Shown here: piece by piece, positions 7,235 to 16,147 of the stretch
Numbering within the stretch: the first letter of the stretch is position 1
Layout: each line of letters begins with the position of its first letter
From: Anaerovirgula multivorans
GTDB lineage: Bacteria; Bacillota; Clostridia; Peptostreptococcales; Natronincolaceae
DNA: 42,404 bases
Reading direction: 5' to 3'
NCBI RefSeq assembly: GCF_900188145.1
Contig: NZ_FZOJ01000037.1
Location: 1-42,404 of the forward strand
Made by a program: the position numbers and the translations under genes
The notes under the pieces: model-generated
What the model was told of the DNA's origin: nothing
Database searches by the model: none
The model's input: the letters and a program-made list of their open reading frames with translations, nothing else

Positions 7235-7291
7235 AGCCTCCTTTGTTAAAAAGGAGATAGGTCTGCCGACCGATACCAAGCAAAGGAGGCT
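7235..7291. other. Stem-loop before the second duplicated segment
   Basis: AGCCTCCTTTG (7235-7245) pairs perfectly with CAAAGGAGGCT (7281-7291), with an internal GGTC-TGCC-GACC hairpin. The right arm holds a good ribosome binding site for an ATG at 7299 that opens a 22-codon frame (MEEHYVLSIYNKVIILGDIM). That frame has a degenerate counterpart at about 800-860. The stem would hide the ribosome binding site. It may be the end of a decayed insertion element. Confidence 0.5.
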
Positions 7292-7370
7292 ATCCTAAAT
7301 GGAAGAGCACTATGTTTTGTCTATTTATAATAAGGTTATAATACTAGGCGATATTATGATGTAAGTACAG

Positions 7371-9101
7371 TTAAAAATTATAAAATGCATCTAACTCTTC
7401 TTCACCGATATCGAAATGAATATCGTGGGGAGCTAATTTTTCCTTCATCAAAAACTCTGGCAACCGGTCATGTTCTTTTGTAAATCCAGCTTGCACATTA
7501 AAATCTCTTTCTACTTTTAACGTTCTTTTACCTAATGCAAGTGCATCCTCTACACTTAAACTCCAGCCGAAGCGAGTGTTTAACATCTCAACAATCGTTG
7601 GCATAGCATCTTCATTATCTAAAATAGCAAAGGCTACAAACAAGCAAAATCCTGTTGAATCTATGAGGGTACTGGCTATCTGTAGGTTTCTAGAAAGGTC
7701 TAGCTGGCCTTCACGTTTTAAAGGATCTACGATTCCTCCTACTTTTAATATATTTGCTGTAATACAGTAACCGGCAGTATGGTCAGCTCCCATGGGTGTT
7801 GTGGCATAAGTAACACCTATTCCCTTAATACCTCTTGGATCGTATGCTGGCATATGTTGCCCTTTAACTGCTGCTATTCTAGTGATGCCAAAAGCCTGTC
7901 CAGCAAAAACGGAGCCTTGACCAATAATTCTACCCAGTGGACTACCTTTGCCTACTTCTTCCAATGCTTCCAAGGCTTTTTTACCGTCACCCCAAGGAAT
8001 AATGCCCGCTTCCATGAGTACCCCTAAAGTACCCCCTGTTTCTATTGTATCCAAGCCTAAGTCATTAGATAACCAGTTCAATTCTCCAATATCATCTAAG
8101 CTAGAAACTTCACAGTGAGCTCCAAAGGCCCAAGCAGTTTCATATTCTATTGGAGAAATTGTTTTTCCTGAAGGTAGTGGATACTCATTAGAGCAGCCTA
8201 TAACACATCCTGGCATACATCTATGGGTAGCGGAGCCTCCACGCTCTTCTGCTATTTTAGCTAATGTTTCTCCACCAATGGGGTCGGCATGTTCAAATCT
8301 TCCCGTAGCAAAATTTTTGGTGGGTAGACCCCCTGCTTCATTGATAATGTTCATAAGTATATTGGTTCCGTATTTAGTTAAACCTTCTCCTGTTACGGGG
8401 TGATTCTGTAACATTGCTGTAAACTTCTTAGCTGCTTTCTTAAAACTTTCTTCATCATGAATTTTAGCAGAACGTTTCTTACTTGTTTCTATCACAATAG
8501 CTTTTAATCCTTTTGAACCCATAACTGCACCTAATCCACCACGGGCTGCAAAACGACTGGCATTTCCTTCGGTATCAGAAGTAGCAATGCCAGCACTAGT
8601 CATTAACATTTCTCCCGCGGGCCCAATACAACAAACAGCTGCCTTATCACCATACTGTTGCCGTAAAATATCAGTGGTCTCATAACAACCTTTTCCCTTC
8701 AGTTCAGGACTATGTTGTAATTTTACACCTTCATCATTTACGATCAAAACTTGTAAGTCTACCTCCATAGGCAGTCCCTCCACAACAATTGCTCGGATAC
8801 CTAAATTGGCCATTTTTTGACCGGCTATTCCTCCAGCATTAGACTCTTTTATACCTTTCGTTAAAGGACTTTTACCGCCAATAGAAAGTCTGCCAGAGGA
8901 GGGTGCCATGGTTCCTGTTAATAAGCCTGGAGAAAATATCAACTTATTTTCTTCACCTAAGGGATTACAAGTAGGCCTCACTTCTTCGTATACAATTTGA
9001 GAGGTAAGGCCTCTTCCACCTAAATGTGTAAACCTTTCTTCAAGGTCTTTGACGGATATCTCCTTTGTGCTCATATTTACTCGAATTATTTTATCTGCCA
9101 T
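7371..9101 (-). CDS. aor: Tungsten aldehyde:ferredoxin oxidoreductase family protein
   Basis: A 576-residue cytoplasmic enzyme of the AOR family, which uses a tungsten bis-pterin cofactor and a [4Fe-4S] cluster to oxidise aldehydes to acids with ferredoxin, or the reverse. The N-terminal domain (about 1-205) shows the family pattern HLGGRGLTSQIVYEE and the GGIAGQKMANLG and ARGGLGAVMGSKGLKA pterin-site stretches. The cluster ligands are Cys295, Cys299 and Cys303 (C-MPG-C-VIG-C) and Cys486 (STGFC). The ATG has AGGTGGTGA upstream. It is divergent from the GntR/glycyl-radical operon, which suggests that it processes an aldehyde or acid of that pathway. Substrate unknown. Confidence 0.9.
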   Translation of the reverse strand: MADKIIRVNMSTKEISVKDLEERFTHLGGRGLTSQIVYEEVRPTCNPLGEENKLIFSPGLLTGTMAPSSGRLSIGGKSPLTKGIKESNAGGIAGQKMANLGIRAIVVEGLPMEVDLQVLIVNDEGVKLQHSPELKGKGCYETTDILRQQYGDKAAVCCIGPAGEMLMTSAGIATSDTEGNASRFAARGGLGAVMGSKGLKAIVIETSKKRSAKIHDEESFKKAAKKFTAMLQNHPVTGEGLTKYGTNILMNIINEAGGLPTKNFATGRFEHADPIGGETLAKIAEERGGSATHRCMPGCVIGCSNEYPLPSGKTISPIEYETAWAFGAHCEVSSLDDIGELNWLSNDLGLDTIETGGTLGVLMEAGIIPWGDGKKALEALEEVGKGSPLGRIIGQGSVFAGQAFGITRIAAVKGQHMPAYDPRGIKGIGVTYATTPMGADHTAGYCITANILKVGGIVDPLKREGQLDLSRNLQIASTLIDSTGFCLFVAFAILDNEDAMPTIVEMLNTRFGWSLSVEDALALGKRTLKVERDFNVQAGFTKEHDRLPEFLMKEKLAPHDIHFDIGEEELDAFYNF

Positions 9102-9222
9102 GATTTCACCACCTATTTTTACTTTAATCTTTTTTATTTTTTGTAAAGATTAGTAAATATATGTATTTTACCGCCATATAATAATATTGGACAAATTTAC
9201 AAAAAAAGGGAATGAGTTGAGT

Positions 9223-9381
9223 ATGAAAATTAACAATTATTTCAAAGATATTAACAAAAGAGAGAATAAAATTACCAAACAGGTTTTTTCAAAACAAAGG
9301 GTGAAGCTAAATCCACACATGTCGAGGGAACGGGTTTCAACTGCTAACATGCTCATGAATAATATGGCTGTTATCCAGTGA
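9223..9381 (+). CDS. Small basic open frame of unknown status
   Basis: 52 codons from ATG 9223 (a TTG at 9187 is in frame but unsupported). AAAGGG lies about 12 bases upstream, which is long. The product is basic and hydrophilic and belongs to no family I know. It sits in the divergent region between aor and gntR. Its homologue in copy 1 is front-truncated and frameshifted, so it has either decayed there or was never coding. It could equally be regulatory DNA that happens to be open. Confidence 0.25.
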   Translation: MKINNYFKDINKRENKITKQVFSKQRVKLNPHMSRERVSTANMLMNNMAVIQ

Positions 9382-9404
9382 AAAATTATTGATATACTGT
9401 ACCG

Positions 9405-9470
9405 ACCTACAAAAATGTATACAGTATATTTTATATAATATAATTTACAAAATATTTAAATATATTATAA
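9405..9470. promoter_or_regulatory. Promoter/operator region of the glycyl radical operon
   Basis: An extremely AT-rich block with an ATACAGTAT palindrome (about 9420) and several TATAAT-like hexamers just before the GntR gene. The same block is conserved in copy 1 (about 1995-2045), where no gntR follows. It is a plausible promoter and autoregulatory site; exact boxes are not assignable by eye. Confidence 0.4.
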
Positions 9471-9477
9471 TTAGAGT

Positions 9478-10155
9478 ATGATGAAAACTAATGGATTTAT
9501 AGATAAGAAAATATCAAGACACAAAACATTACCTGAGGTTATTGCAGAGAGGTTAAAGCAAGCTATTATAAATGGAGAACTAAAGGGAGGGCAGCAGCTA
9601 AAGCAGGATGAAATTGCTAAAAGATTTAATGCAAGTATGATTCCAGTTAGGGAGGCTTTAAGAATATTAGAGGTGCAGGGACTTGTAAAGCTATATCCAA
9701 ATAAGGGAGCAATAGTGAGGGAACTTTCCGTAGAGGAAGTAGAAGAGATATTCGATATTAGAATAATGCTTGAAAAAGGAGCATTGAAATTTGCCATTGA
9801 TAATTTAGATCATAAGGAGATGGAGTATGGAGAATATATTTTAAAGAAAATGGATGTCTTAGTAGAGGAAGAACATTTAAGTCAGCTGAACTTCCAATTT
9901 CATAATATTTTATACGGTGCTAGTCAAAAAAACATATTATTAGAGCTTATTAGTGATATGCATATTAAGCTTGAAAGATATATGAGGATTTATCTACTCA
10001 ATATGGGCTACCATCAAACTTCTCAAGAGGAACATTACAAAATGCTAGAAGCGTGTAAAAATAAGAATAAAAGTTTAGCAATAGAGATTTTAGTACAACA
10101 TATGGAAAACGCTAAACAATCCTTAGTTATTTTTTTAAAGAGTAGGGAAAATTAA
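9478..10155 (+). CDS. GntR/FCD-family transcriptional regulator
   Basis: A 225-residue regulator. The N-terminal winged helix-turn-helix (about 15-80; GELKGGQQLKQDEIAKRF, PVREALRILEVQGLV) is followed by an FCD ligand-binding helical domain (about 88-215) with histidines in FQFHNILY and further on that could bind a metal. It starts at one of two adjacent ATGs (9478 or 9481) with little ribosome binding site. It is 26 bp upstream of the glycyl radical enzyme gene and divergent from aor, so it most likely controls both, responding to the pathway substrate. Confidence 0.85.
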   Translation: MMKTNGFIDKKISRHKTLPEVIAERLKQAIINGELKGGQQLKQDEIAKRFNASMIPVREALRILEVQGLVKLYPNKGAIVRELSVEEVEEIFDIRIMLEKGALKFAIDNLDHKEMEYGEYILKKMDVLVEEEHLSQLNFQFHNILYGASQKNILLELISDMHIKLERYMRIYLLNMGYHQTSQEEHYKMLEACKNKNKSLAIEILVQHMENAKQSLVIFLKSREN

Positions 10156-10181
10156 ATTAATGTATTAAAGGGGGCAATATT

Positions 10182-12551
10182 ATGAGTACTGAGCGTATAG
10201 CTAAATTAAAGAAAAATTATATTGATATAAAGCCGTCAATCTGTGTTGAAAGGGCCATTGCTTTTACTAAGTCACATAAATCTACTGAGGGAGAGGCAAT
10301 GATACTTCGAAGGGCAAAGGCTTTTAAAGAGGTGTGCAAGCAAATCCCAGTAACGATCTTTGAAGATGAGCTAATTGTTGGTACACCGGGTATATATAAA
10401 AGATCTGGTTTTGTCTGTCCTGAGTTTTCATGGCAATGGGTAGAAAAAGAAATGGATGATTTCGGAAAAAGAAGCCAAGATCCATATTTAATAGGTAAAG
10501 AGCAAAAAGAAATACTTACAAAGGATATATTTCCATATTGGAGGGGCAAATCCTTAGAAGAAGCCTTTCTTTCTAGAATACCAGAGAAAACGAAAAAGAT
10601 AGCCGTAGATACTGGCATAGTAGATAATGATTCAAAATGGAGAAGTGCTGTGGGAGAGATAACTCCAGATTATCAAGATATTATTTTTAAAAAGGGTTTT
10701 GGGGGAGTTAGAAAAGAGGCTGAAGAAAAACTAGCAAACCTTGAACCTATAACCGGTGAAAATATAGATAAAATAAACTTTTATAAATCTATGGTAGAAA
10801 GCTGCGAGGGAATAATTATCCTTTCTAAAAGATATTCTGAAGAGGCAAGGAAAATGGCAGATAGAGAAAAAGATAACAAGAGAAAGGAAGAATTACTAAA
10901 AATAGCAGAGGTTTGCAACAATATACCTGAAAACCCACCGCTCACTTTCTATGAGGCAATCCAAACTGTTTGGTTTGTTCAATTAGGTTCGGTTTTGTCT
11001 GAAAATTCTCTAGCCTTAAACCTAGGCAGGTTTGATCAATATATGTATCCTTTTTACGAAAAGGATTTAATAAATAACTGTATAACAGAGGAAGTTGCTC
11101 AGGAACTAATTGAAGCTCTTTGGCTAAAGTTATCTGAGTGGGTATGGGCAATATCAAAGAATACAGCCCAATACTTTGCAGGGTATAACTCCTTCCAAAA
11201 CTTAACTGTGGGGGGGAGGAAAAGAGATGGCGGCGACGGAACCAATCCTATTTCCTATATGGCCCTAAAGGCTACTCAAAATATAAAAACCCATCAACCA
11301 GGGCTAAGTGTTAGAATACATTCAGACTGTCCACAGGAGTTTTTACTTGCAGTATGTGATCTAATAAGGGAAGGAACAGGATTCCCGGCTGTGCATAACG
11401 ATAGGATAGGTTCTCAAATGCTACTTGCAGTAGGGCTTTCTCCGGAGGATGCGAGGGATTGGAGTAACTGTGGCTGTGTCGTACCCCATTTTAGAAAGAT
11501 TGGAGAATGGACATCAGCTGTTAATATTAATCTAGCTGCTGCACTGGAGTATGCACTTAACAACGGTAAAAGTCGCATAACAGGAGAACAGATGGGACTT
11601 TTACAAGCAGAAGGGCAAAATTTTGATAGCATTGAGGATGTAAAGGGTGCGGTTTATAAACAATTAGCTAACTTAATAAAACACGCAGTGGTATCAACAG
11701 TTGTAGCACAACAAATTCATACAGAAATGGTTCCAAGACCATTTTTATCTACCCTTGTAGGCGGTTGTATGGAAAAAGGTGTGGATTTAAGTAGGGGTGG
11801 AGCTCTATATAATGTGGGCCCAGTTTTAACCGGAATTGGAGTTGCAGACGTGGCCAACTCCTTGATTGCAATAAAAACTTTAGTATTTGATGAGAAGAAG
11901 GTAACAATAGATGAACTAAATAAAGCTCTAGATAGAAACTGGGAGGGCTATGGAGATTTAAGAAAAGCGGCCTTAGAATCTCCTAAATACGGAAATGACA
12001 TTGATGAGGTGGATTACTTAGCTGTAGAAATTTCCGATTTCTATAATAGAGAAATTAAAAAATATAAGGATTACTTTGGTTCATTCTTTAACTCTGCTTT
12101 TATGGGAATTTCGAACTATATCCCAACAGGAAGCGTGATAGGAGCCACACCAGATGGAAGATATGCTAAATCTCCACTTACAGAGGGAGTATCTCCCCAT
12201 GCTGGTACGGACTTAACAAGTCCTACAGCTGTAATGAGGTCTGCTGCGAAAATCAATCACGATATCCATACGGGAGGAACTCTTTTAAATATAAAGCTTT
12301 CTCCAGAATTATTACAAACTGATAAGAGCTTAGTTAATCTAGCTTCACTTATTAGGGCATATTTTGAGCTTGGTGCATTCCACGTTCAGTTTAACGTTAT
12401 ATCTACAGAAACCTTAAGAGAGGCTCAATTAAACCCAGAGGAATATAAAGATCTGCTTGTAAGAGTAGCGGGCTATAGCACCCAGTTTGTTAACCTATCA
12501 AGAGAGGTGCAGGATGCGATTATCGAGAGGACCACATATGAAAGCATCTAA
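10182..12551 (+). CDS. Glycyl radical enzyme of unassigned type
   Basis: A 789-residue member of the pyruvate formate-lyase/glycerol dehydratase superfamily: N-terminal PFL-like domain (about 1-650) and a C-terminal glycine-radical domain with RVAGYSTQF (radical Gly764). The thiyl Cys432 lies in NCGCVVPH. Glycerol dehydratase, choline lyase, isethionate lyase and hydroxyproline dehydratase have C-x-E here (Cys433/Glu435 in clostridial glycerol dehydratase); this protein has C-V-V-P. The general base of those enzymes is therefore missing, and the motif looks more like the C-V-x-P of pyruvate formate-lyase, without the vicinal cysteines. A dehydratase role is unlikely; C-C bond cleavage or formation is possible. 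There are no small subunits and no microcompartment genes nearby. AAGGGGG precedes the ATG. Confidence 0.85.
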   Translation: MSTERIAKLKKNYIDIKPSICVERAIAFTKSHKSTEGEAMILRRAKAFKEVCKQIPVTIFEDELIVGTPGIYKRSGFVCPEFSWQWVEKEMDDFGKRSQDPYLIGKEQKEILTKDIFPYWRGKSLEEAFLSRIPEKTKKIAVDTGIVDNDSKWRSAVGEITPDYQDIIFKKGFGGVRKEAEEKLANLEPITGENIDKINFYKSMVESCEGIIILSKRYSEEARKMADREKDNKRKEELLKIAEVCNNIPENPPLTFYEAIQTVWFVQLGSVLSENSLALNLGRFDQYMYPFYEKDLINNCITEEVAQELIEALWLKLSEWVWAISKNTAQYFAGYNSFQNLTVGGRKRDGGDGTNPISYMALKATQNIKTHQPGLSVRIHSDCPQEFLLAVCDLIREGTGFPAVHNDRIGSQMLLAVGLSPEDARDWSNCGCVVPHFRKIGEWTSAVNINLAAALEYALNNGKSRITGEQMGLLQAEGQNFDSIEDVKGAVYKQLANLIKHAVVSTVVAQQIHTEMVPRPFLSTLVGGCMEKGVDLSRGGALYNVGPVLTGIGVADVANSLIAIKTLVFDEKKVTIDELNKALDRNWEGYGDLRKAALESPKYGNDIDEVDYLAVEISDFYNREIKKYKDYFGSFFNSAFMGISNYIPTGSVIGATPDGRYAKSPLTEGVSPHAGTDLTSPTAVMRSAAKINHDIHTGGTLLNIKLSPELLQTDKSLVNLASLIRAYFELGAFHVQFNVISTETLREAQLNPEEYKDLLVRVAGYSTQFVNLSREVQDAIIERTTYESI

Positions 12552-13299
12552 ACAAAATCCAAATAAAAATATTAAAGGTTATGTATTTCAAACACAGCGT
12601 TGGAGCTTACATGATGGAGATGGCATAAGGACAAGCATATTTTTAGGTGGTTGTCCCTTAAGATGTAGCTGGTGTCATAACCCAGAATCTTGGAGTAGAA
12701 ATTCTACAGAAACTGTTTCAGTTGAAGAGGTTATCAAAACGATTAAAAGAGATGAAGTTTTCTATAGAGCATCTGGAGGAGGGGTTACCTTTTCTGGAGG
12801 AGAACCAACCTATCAAACCGAGTTTTTAAGAGGGTTAGTTAAAAGTTGTATGCTACTTGGTATAAATACAGCCATAGAGACCAGTGGTTTTTTTAATTGG
12901 AAAAGTAATAAAGATATTTTTCAGATGCTAGATTTTGTATTTGTGGATATTAAACATATGGATAGCAAAATCCATAAAAAATACACGGGAGTAGGTAACA
13001 AGCTTATATTAGAGAATATAACTAAAATAAGTGATTTAGGCAAAACGATTATAATAAGGATACCATTAATATTAGGTGTAAACGATGATGATGAGAACAT
13101 CGATAAAACAAGTCGATTTATTCTAGAAAATCTAGATATAGAAGGTGTAGAAATACTTCCTTATCACAATTTAGGTGAATATAAGTATAAGGAATTAGGC
13201 TTAGATACTCAATATCAGTTTGCAGAACCTGCAAAAGAGAGAATAGAAGAGATAAAGGATAGAATTAAAAGTCATAGTATAAATATAATTGATTATTAG
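12538..13299 (+). CDS. Glycyl radical enzyme activating enzyme (radical SAM), minimal form
   Basis: A 253-residue radical SAM protein with CPLRCSWC (Cys39, Cys43, Cys46) binding the catalytic [4Fe-4S] cluster, followed by ASGGGVTFSGGEP and later DIKHMD. It installs the glycine radical on the enzyme encoded just upstream. ATG 12538 has GAGAGG at good spacing and lies 14 bp inside the enzyme gene, implying tight coupling; the longer frame from 12487 is not needed. Activases of dehydratase-type glycyl radical enzymes carry a cysteine-rich ferredoxin-like insert right after the radical SAM motif. Here only about 30 residues separate CHNPES from ASGGG and contain no cysteines, so the insert is absent, as in pyruvate formate-lyase activase. 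Confidence 0.9.
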   Translation: MKASKQNPNKNIKGYVFQTQRWSLHDGDGIRTSIFLGGCPLRCSWCHNPESWSRNSTETVSVEEVIKTIKRDEVFYRASGGGVTFSGGEPTYQTEFLRGLVKSCMLLGINTAIETSGFFNWKSNKDIFQMLDFVFVDIKHMDSKIHKKYTGVGNKLILENITKISDLGKTIIIRIPLILGVNDDDENIDKTSRFILENLDIEGVEILPYHNLGEYKYKELGLDTQYQFAEPAKERIEEIKDRIKSHSINIIDY

Positions 13300-13328
13300 A
13301 ACCAAGGGGATTGTCCCTGTGGTTCTAA
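13296..13328 (+). terminator. Hairpin at the end of the glycyl radical operon
   Basis: TTAGAACCA and TGGTTCTAA form a perfect 9-bp stem that includes the stop codon, with an inner GGGGA/TCCC stem. It lacks a strong T-run, so it is a weak terminator or an RNA-stabilising hairpin. It resembles the AGAACC/GGGGA palindromes scattered in some clostridial genomes. Confidence 0.45.
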
Positions 13329-13432
13329 TATTATTATTGAAACCGAAAGCCAAGAAGATACTTAAACAATGGTTAAATTTCTAATGAAAGGTAGACATTT
13401 AAAGGATTAATGAAAAAACGGCATTCACCATG

Positions 13433-13467
13433 AAAAAGAAAGAGATGGAAAATCTCCATCTCTCTTA
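13433..13467 (-). terminator. Rho-independent terminator of the leftward chemoreceptor
   Basis: Read on the - strand, AGAGAGATGGAG pairs with CTCCATCTCT-type sequence and runs into CTTTCTTTTT. It lies eight bases past the stop codon of the gene at 13475-15514. Confidence 0.75.
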
Positions 13468-13474
13468 CTAATTA

Positions 13475-15514
13475 TTAATATCTAAACTTAGTAATGCTAT
13501 TTTGCATTTCTTCTGCTAGCTTTGATAAAGCTTCACTAGCATTAGAGATTTCCTCCATTGAAGCAGTTTGTTCCTCTACTGAAGCTGAGGCTTCTTCAGT
13601 ACCAGCAGCATTTTCTTCTGATATGCCTGATAGATTTTGAATAATATCTATAATTTCATTCTTTTTAGCTTCCATCCCTTTTCCTGATCGATTGATATCA
13701 GCTATTACTTGTTGCATCCTTTCTATGGCATCAGAAATCCCTTCAAATTTTGTATTGGTTGCTTCTACGCTTTCGGTCTGATATGTAACAATTTTACCTA
13801 CCTCATTCATCGTATTGACAGCATCTCCTGTTTTGCTGGTTAATTCTTGAATTACAGTAGCGATTTCTTCAGTAAATCCGTTTGACTGCTCTGCTAGCTT
13901 TCTTATTTCATCAGCTACAACAGCAAAACCTCTCCCTGCTTCGCCTGCTCTAGCAGCTTCTATTGCAGCGTTTAGTGCTAATAAATTTGTTTGCTCTGAG
14001 ATATTTCTAATCATTTGACTGGCACTTTCTATTTTTTCTGAACTTTCATTGATATTTATAATGATTTCATGTACTTCGTTTGCTGCTTTATTGCTTAGTT
14101 TGTTTTTCTCAACAAGATCCTTTAGTATCTGAAATCCTTCATCTTTCAATTTATTTACTTCGTCGGTAGAATTGTTTAGATTCTTAACATATTGCTGGTC
14201 TTTCTCTATCAATCCACCTAGCTCATTTATATGGGTTGCTCCCTTTTCTGTGTCCTTTGCCTGTTCGCTTGCTCCCTTAGCTATTTCTTCTATGGTTCTA
14301 GCTACTTCCTCAGCTGCAATAGCTGATTGTTGACTAATGGCAGTTAATTCTTCAGAGGAGGAAGCCACCTGATGAGAGGTATCGGATATGTTTTTTAACA
14401 TTTCTTCTAAAGAAGTTTGCATATCCTGCAAAGCATTATTTATTTCTCCAAACTCATCCTTTTTATTCAAATCTTCTAAAGAAATTTTTCCTGTTAAATC
14501 TCCTGAGGCAATTAAATTCAATTGAGCCTTTGCTTTGTTTAGTGTCCTTACCACATAATTAGACAAATTGAACATGATTGTACCTAGTATAACAAAGAAT
14601 AAGGCGCCAAAAGCGATAATCATCATAAGATTTCTATTCACGATAGAGTTTACTTTTTCCATTGAAAAACCCATAGATACAGCGCCAATTAGCTCTCCTT
14701 TAACAAAGGCAGGCATGATTACATCATACACAGAAATACCCTCTTCCTCATAATACCATTCCTGAGAATATGGGGTACCTTCCTCAACCACAGTTTTGCT
14801 CCCTATATCATCGAATACAATTCCTATTTCATCCTTGTTGTTATGGGCAATGGTCTTTAAGCTTTTATCCATAAAAAGAGCATAGACTATATCTTCATTC
14901 TCAGCTAAATCTTCAACAAACCTTTGAATACTGAATCTTTGGGACATATTTTCAACTGTATTAGCAAGGATGCCTACCTGTACAAAAGTGCCATCAGTAT
15001 GTCTTATATACCCATATTTTAGAAAATTGTCTGACTCCGAATCCTTTCTAATATCTTCTATTAAGATATCTTTATTACCTAACATAAATTGTTCTACAGG
15101 GTGCCCTGCAGATGGTGTCCATCCTACATACTCTTCAATAGTTGAATAGAGAATTTCTCCTTGATTGTTATACCAATGTATTTCATCAACACCTAAGTCT
15201 ACTGCTGTCTGTTTCAATACTTGATTGTTTACATTAGCTTGGTTTGTTATTATAGATCTTCCAGCGGCACTTATTTTGTCGCCTAGCATTTCATTAATTG
15301 TTTCTAATGAAATAGAAGCTAGCTCCATTTGCTTTGCGATCTGATCACCAAGCATAAATCCATCTTCTCTCATTTGATTATATAAGCTATTTTTCATAAA
15401 GTTTGACGAAATACTGCCTATTCCTGCAATAGCAATAAATACAAGTATTAACGGTAGGATGAGCAGCTTGAATTTAATAGATTTCTTTCTTTTTCCTAAA
15501 TTTGATTTGTCCAT
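13475..15514 (-). CDS. Methyl-accepting chemotaxis protein, CACHE-type sensor
   Basis: A 679-residue chemoreceptor. One transmembrane helix (about 15-38) precedes a large extracellular sensor (about 40-290) with the look of a tandem CACHE fold. A second helix (about 293-316), a HAMP domain and a long cytoplasmic coiled coil follow; the coiled coil has the signalling tip EQTNLLALNAAIEAARAGE. It senses an external small molecule and controls the CheA kinase. It is monocistronic, with its own terminator. It lies beside the glycyl radical and TRAP clusters, so its ligand may be one of their substrates. The AGGAGG is about 13 bases before the ATG, longer than usual. Confidence 0.9.
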   Translation of the reverse strand: MDKSNLGKRKKSIKFKLLILPLILVFIAIAGIGSISSNFMKNSLYNQMREDGFMLGDQIAKQMELASISLETINEMLGDKISAAGRSIITNQANVNNQVLKQTAVDLGVDEIHWYNNQGEILYSTIEEYVGWTPSAGHPVEQFMLGNKDILIEDIRKDSESDNFLKYGYIRHTDGTFVQVGILANTVENMSQRFSIQRFVEDLAENEDIVYALFMDKSLKTIAHNNKDEIGIVFDDIGSKTVVEEGTPYSQEWYYEEEGISVYDVIMPAFVKGELIGAVSMGFSMEKVNSIVNRNLMMIIAFGALFFVILGTIMFNLSNYVVRTLNKAKAQLNLIASGDLTGKISLEDLNKKDEFGEINNALQDMQTSLEEMLKNISDTSHQVASSSEELTAISQQSAIAAEEVARTIEEIAKGASEQAKDTEKGATHINELGGLIEKDQQYVKNLNNSTDEVNKLKDEGFQILKDLVEKNKLSNKAANEVHEIIININESSEKIESASQMIRNISEQTNLLALNAAIEAARAGEAGRGFAVVADEIRKLAEQSNGFTEEIATVIQELTSKTGDAVNTMNEVGKIVTYQTESVEATNTKFEGISDAIERMQQVIADINRSGKGMEAKKNEIIDIIQNLSGISEENAAGTEEASASVEEQTASMEEISNASEALSKLAEEMQNSITKFRY

Positions 15515-16147
15515 GTTTTTTATTTTTCCTCCTATCTTAAAACCTTCTTTAGAACCAATAACAGAGTTACTTTTTTCAAGATCAAAAAAGATGTTATACC
15601 TACTCTTTTCAATAAAAACATTTACATAGTCATGTGTATATTATAATCTTGATTATATATTTGCAATATATTTATAATACTATATTTTTACATTAAATGC
15701 TATATTCTGGACAAAATGTAATTTGTTATAATACCACCTAAGCGTTAGATAGCCTAAAGGATTATACAAAACAAGGCTCAATTGTACTAAATATTCAAAG
15801 GGCTGTTAAGGTAATTATCGACATCGCAGCGCATTTGGCTTCTATAAAGAAACTAAGAATTTCGCAAATCAGTGGATTTATTTTTCTTGCTAGATTTTTT
15901 AAATTTAGCAGAAAATCTGCTTTAGTTTTGATCTCATTTATGACAATCTCCTGTTATTATTTGTGTGATTGTCTAAATGGTTAAGAGAGTTAAGAGATAG
16001 ATAATTGTATAAATGCCTATGCAAAACATTGAAATTTGTAGAAAAATGTCGTATAATGTAAATAACTAATTAAATCCTTTACTGGGCAATATTAGTATTT
16101 ATTTAAAAGAATGTCCCATGAGTTATATTCAGTAATTTCTAAGAGAG
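15515..16147. other. Intergenic region between divergent chemoreceptors, left part
   Basis: AT-rich, with several TATAAT-like boxes serving the leftward chemoreceptor. No open frame of note. A small repeat pair AGATTTTTTAAAT / AGAAAATCTGC lies near 15890-15920. The following part holds a decayed transposase. Confidence 0.5.

Larger units (their letters stand above)
7298..9460. repeat. Duplicated segment, copy 2 (intact)
   Basis: The full-length counterpart of 790-2045. It holds the complete oxidoreductase gene, its promoter region and the small open frame at 9223-9381. See the copy 1 entry for the deletion and the uneven divergence. Confidence 0.85.
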
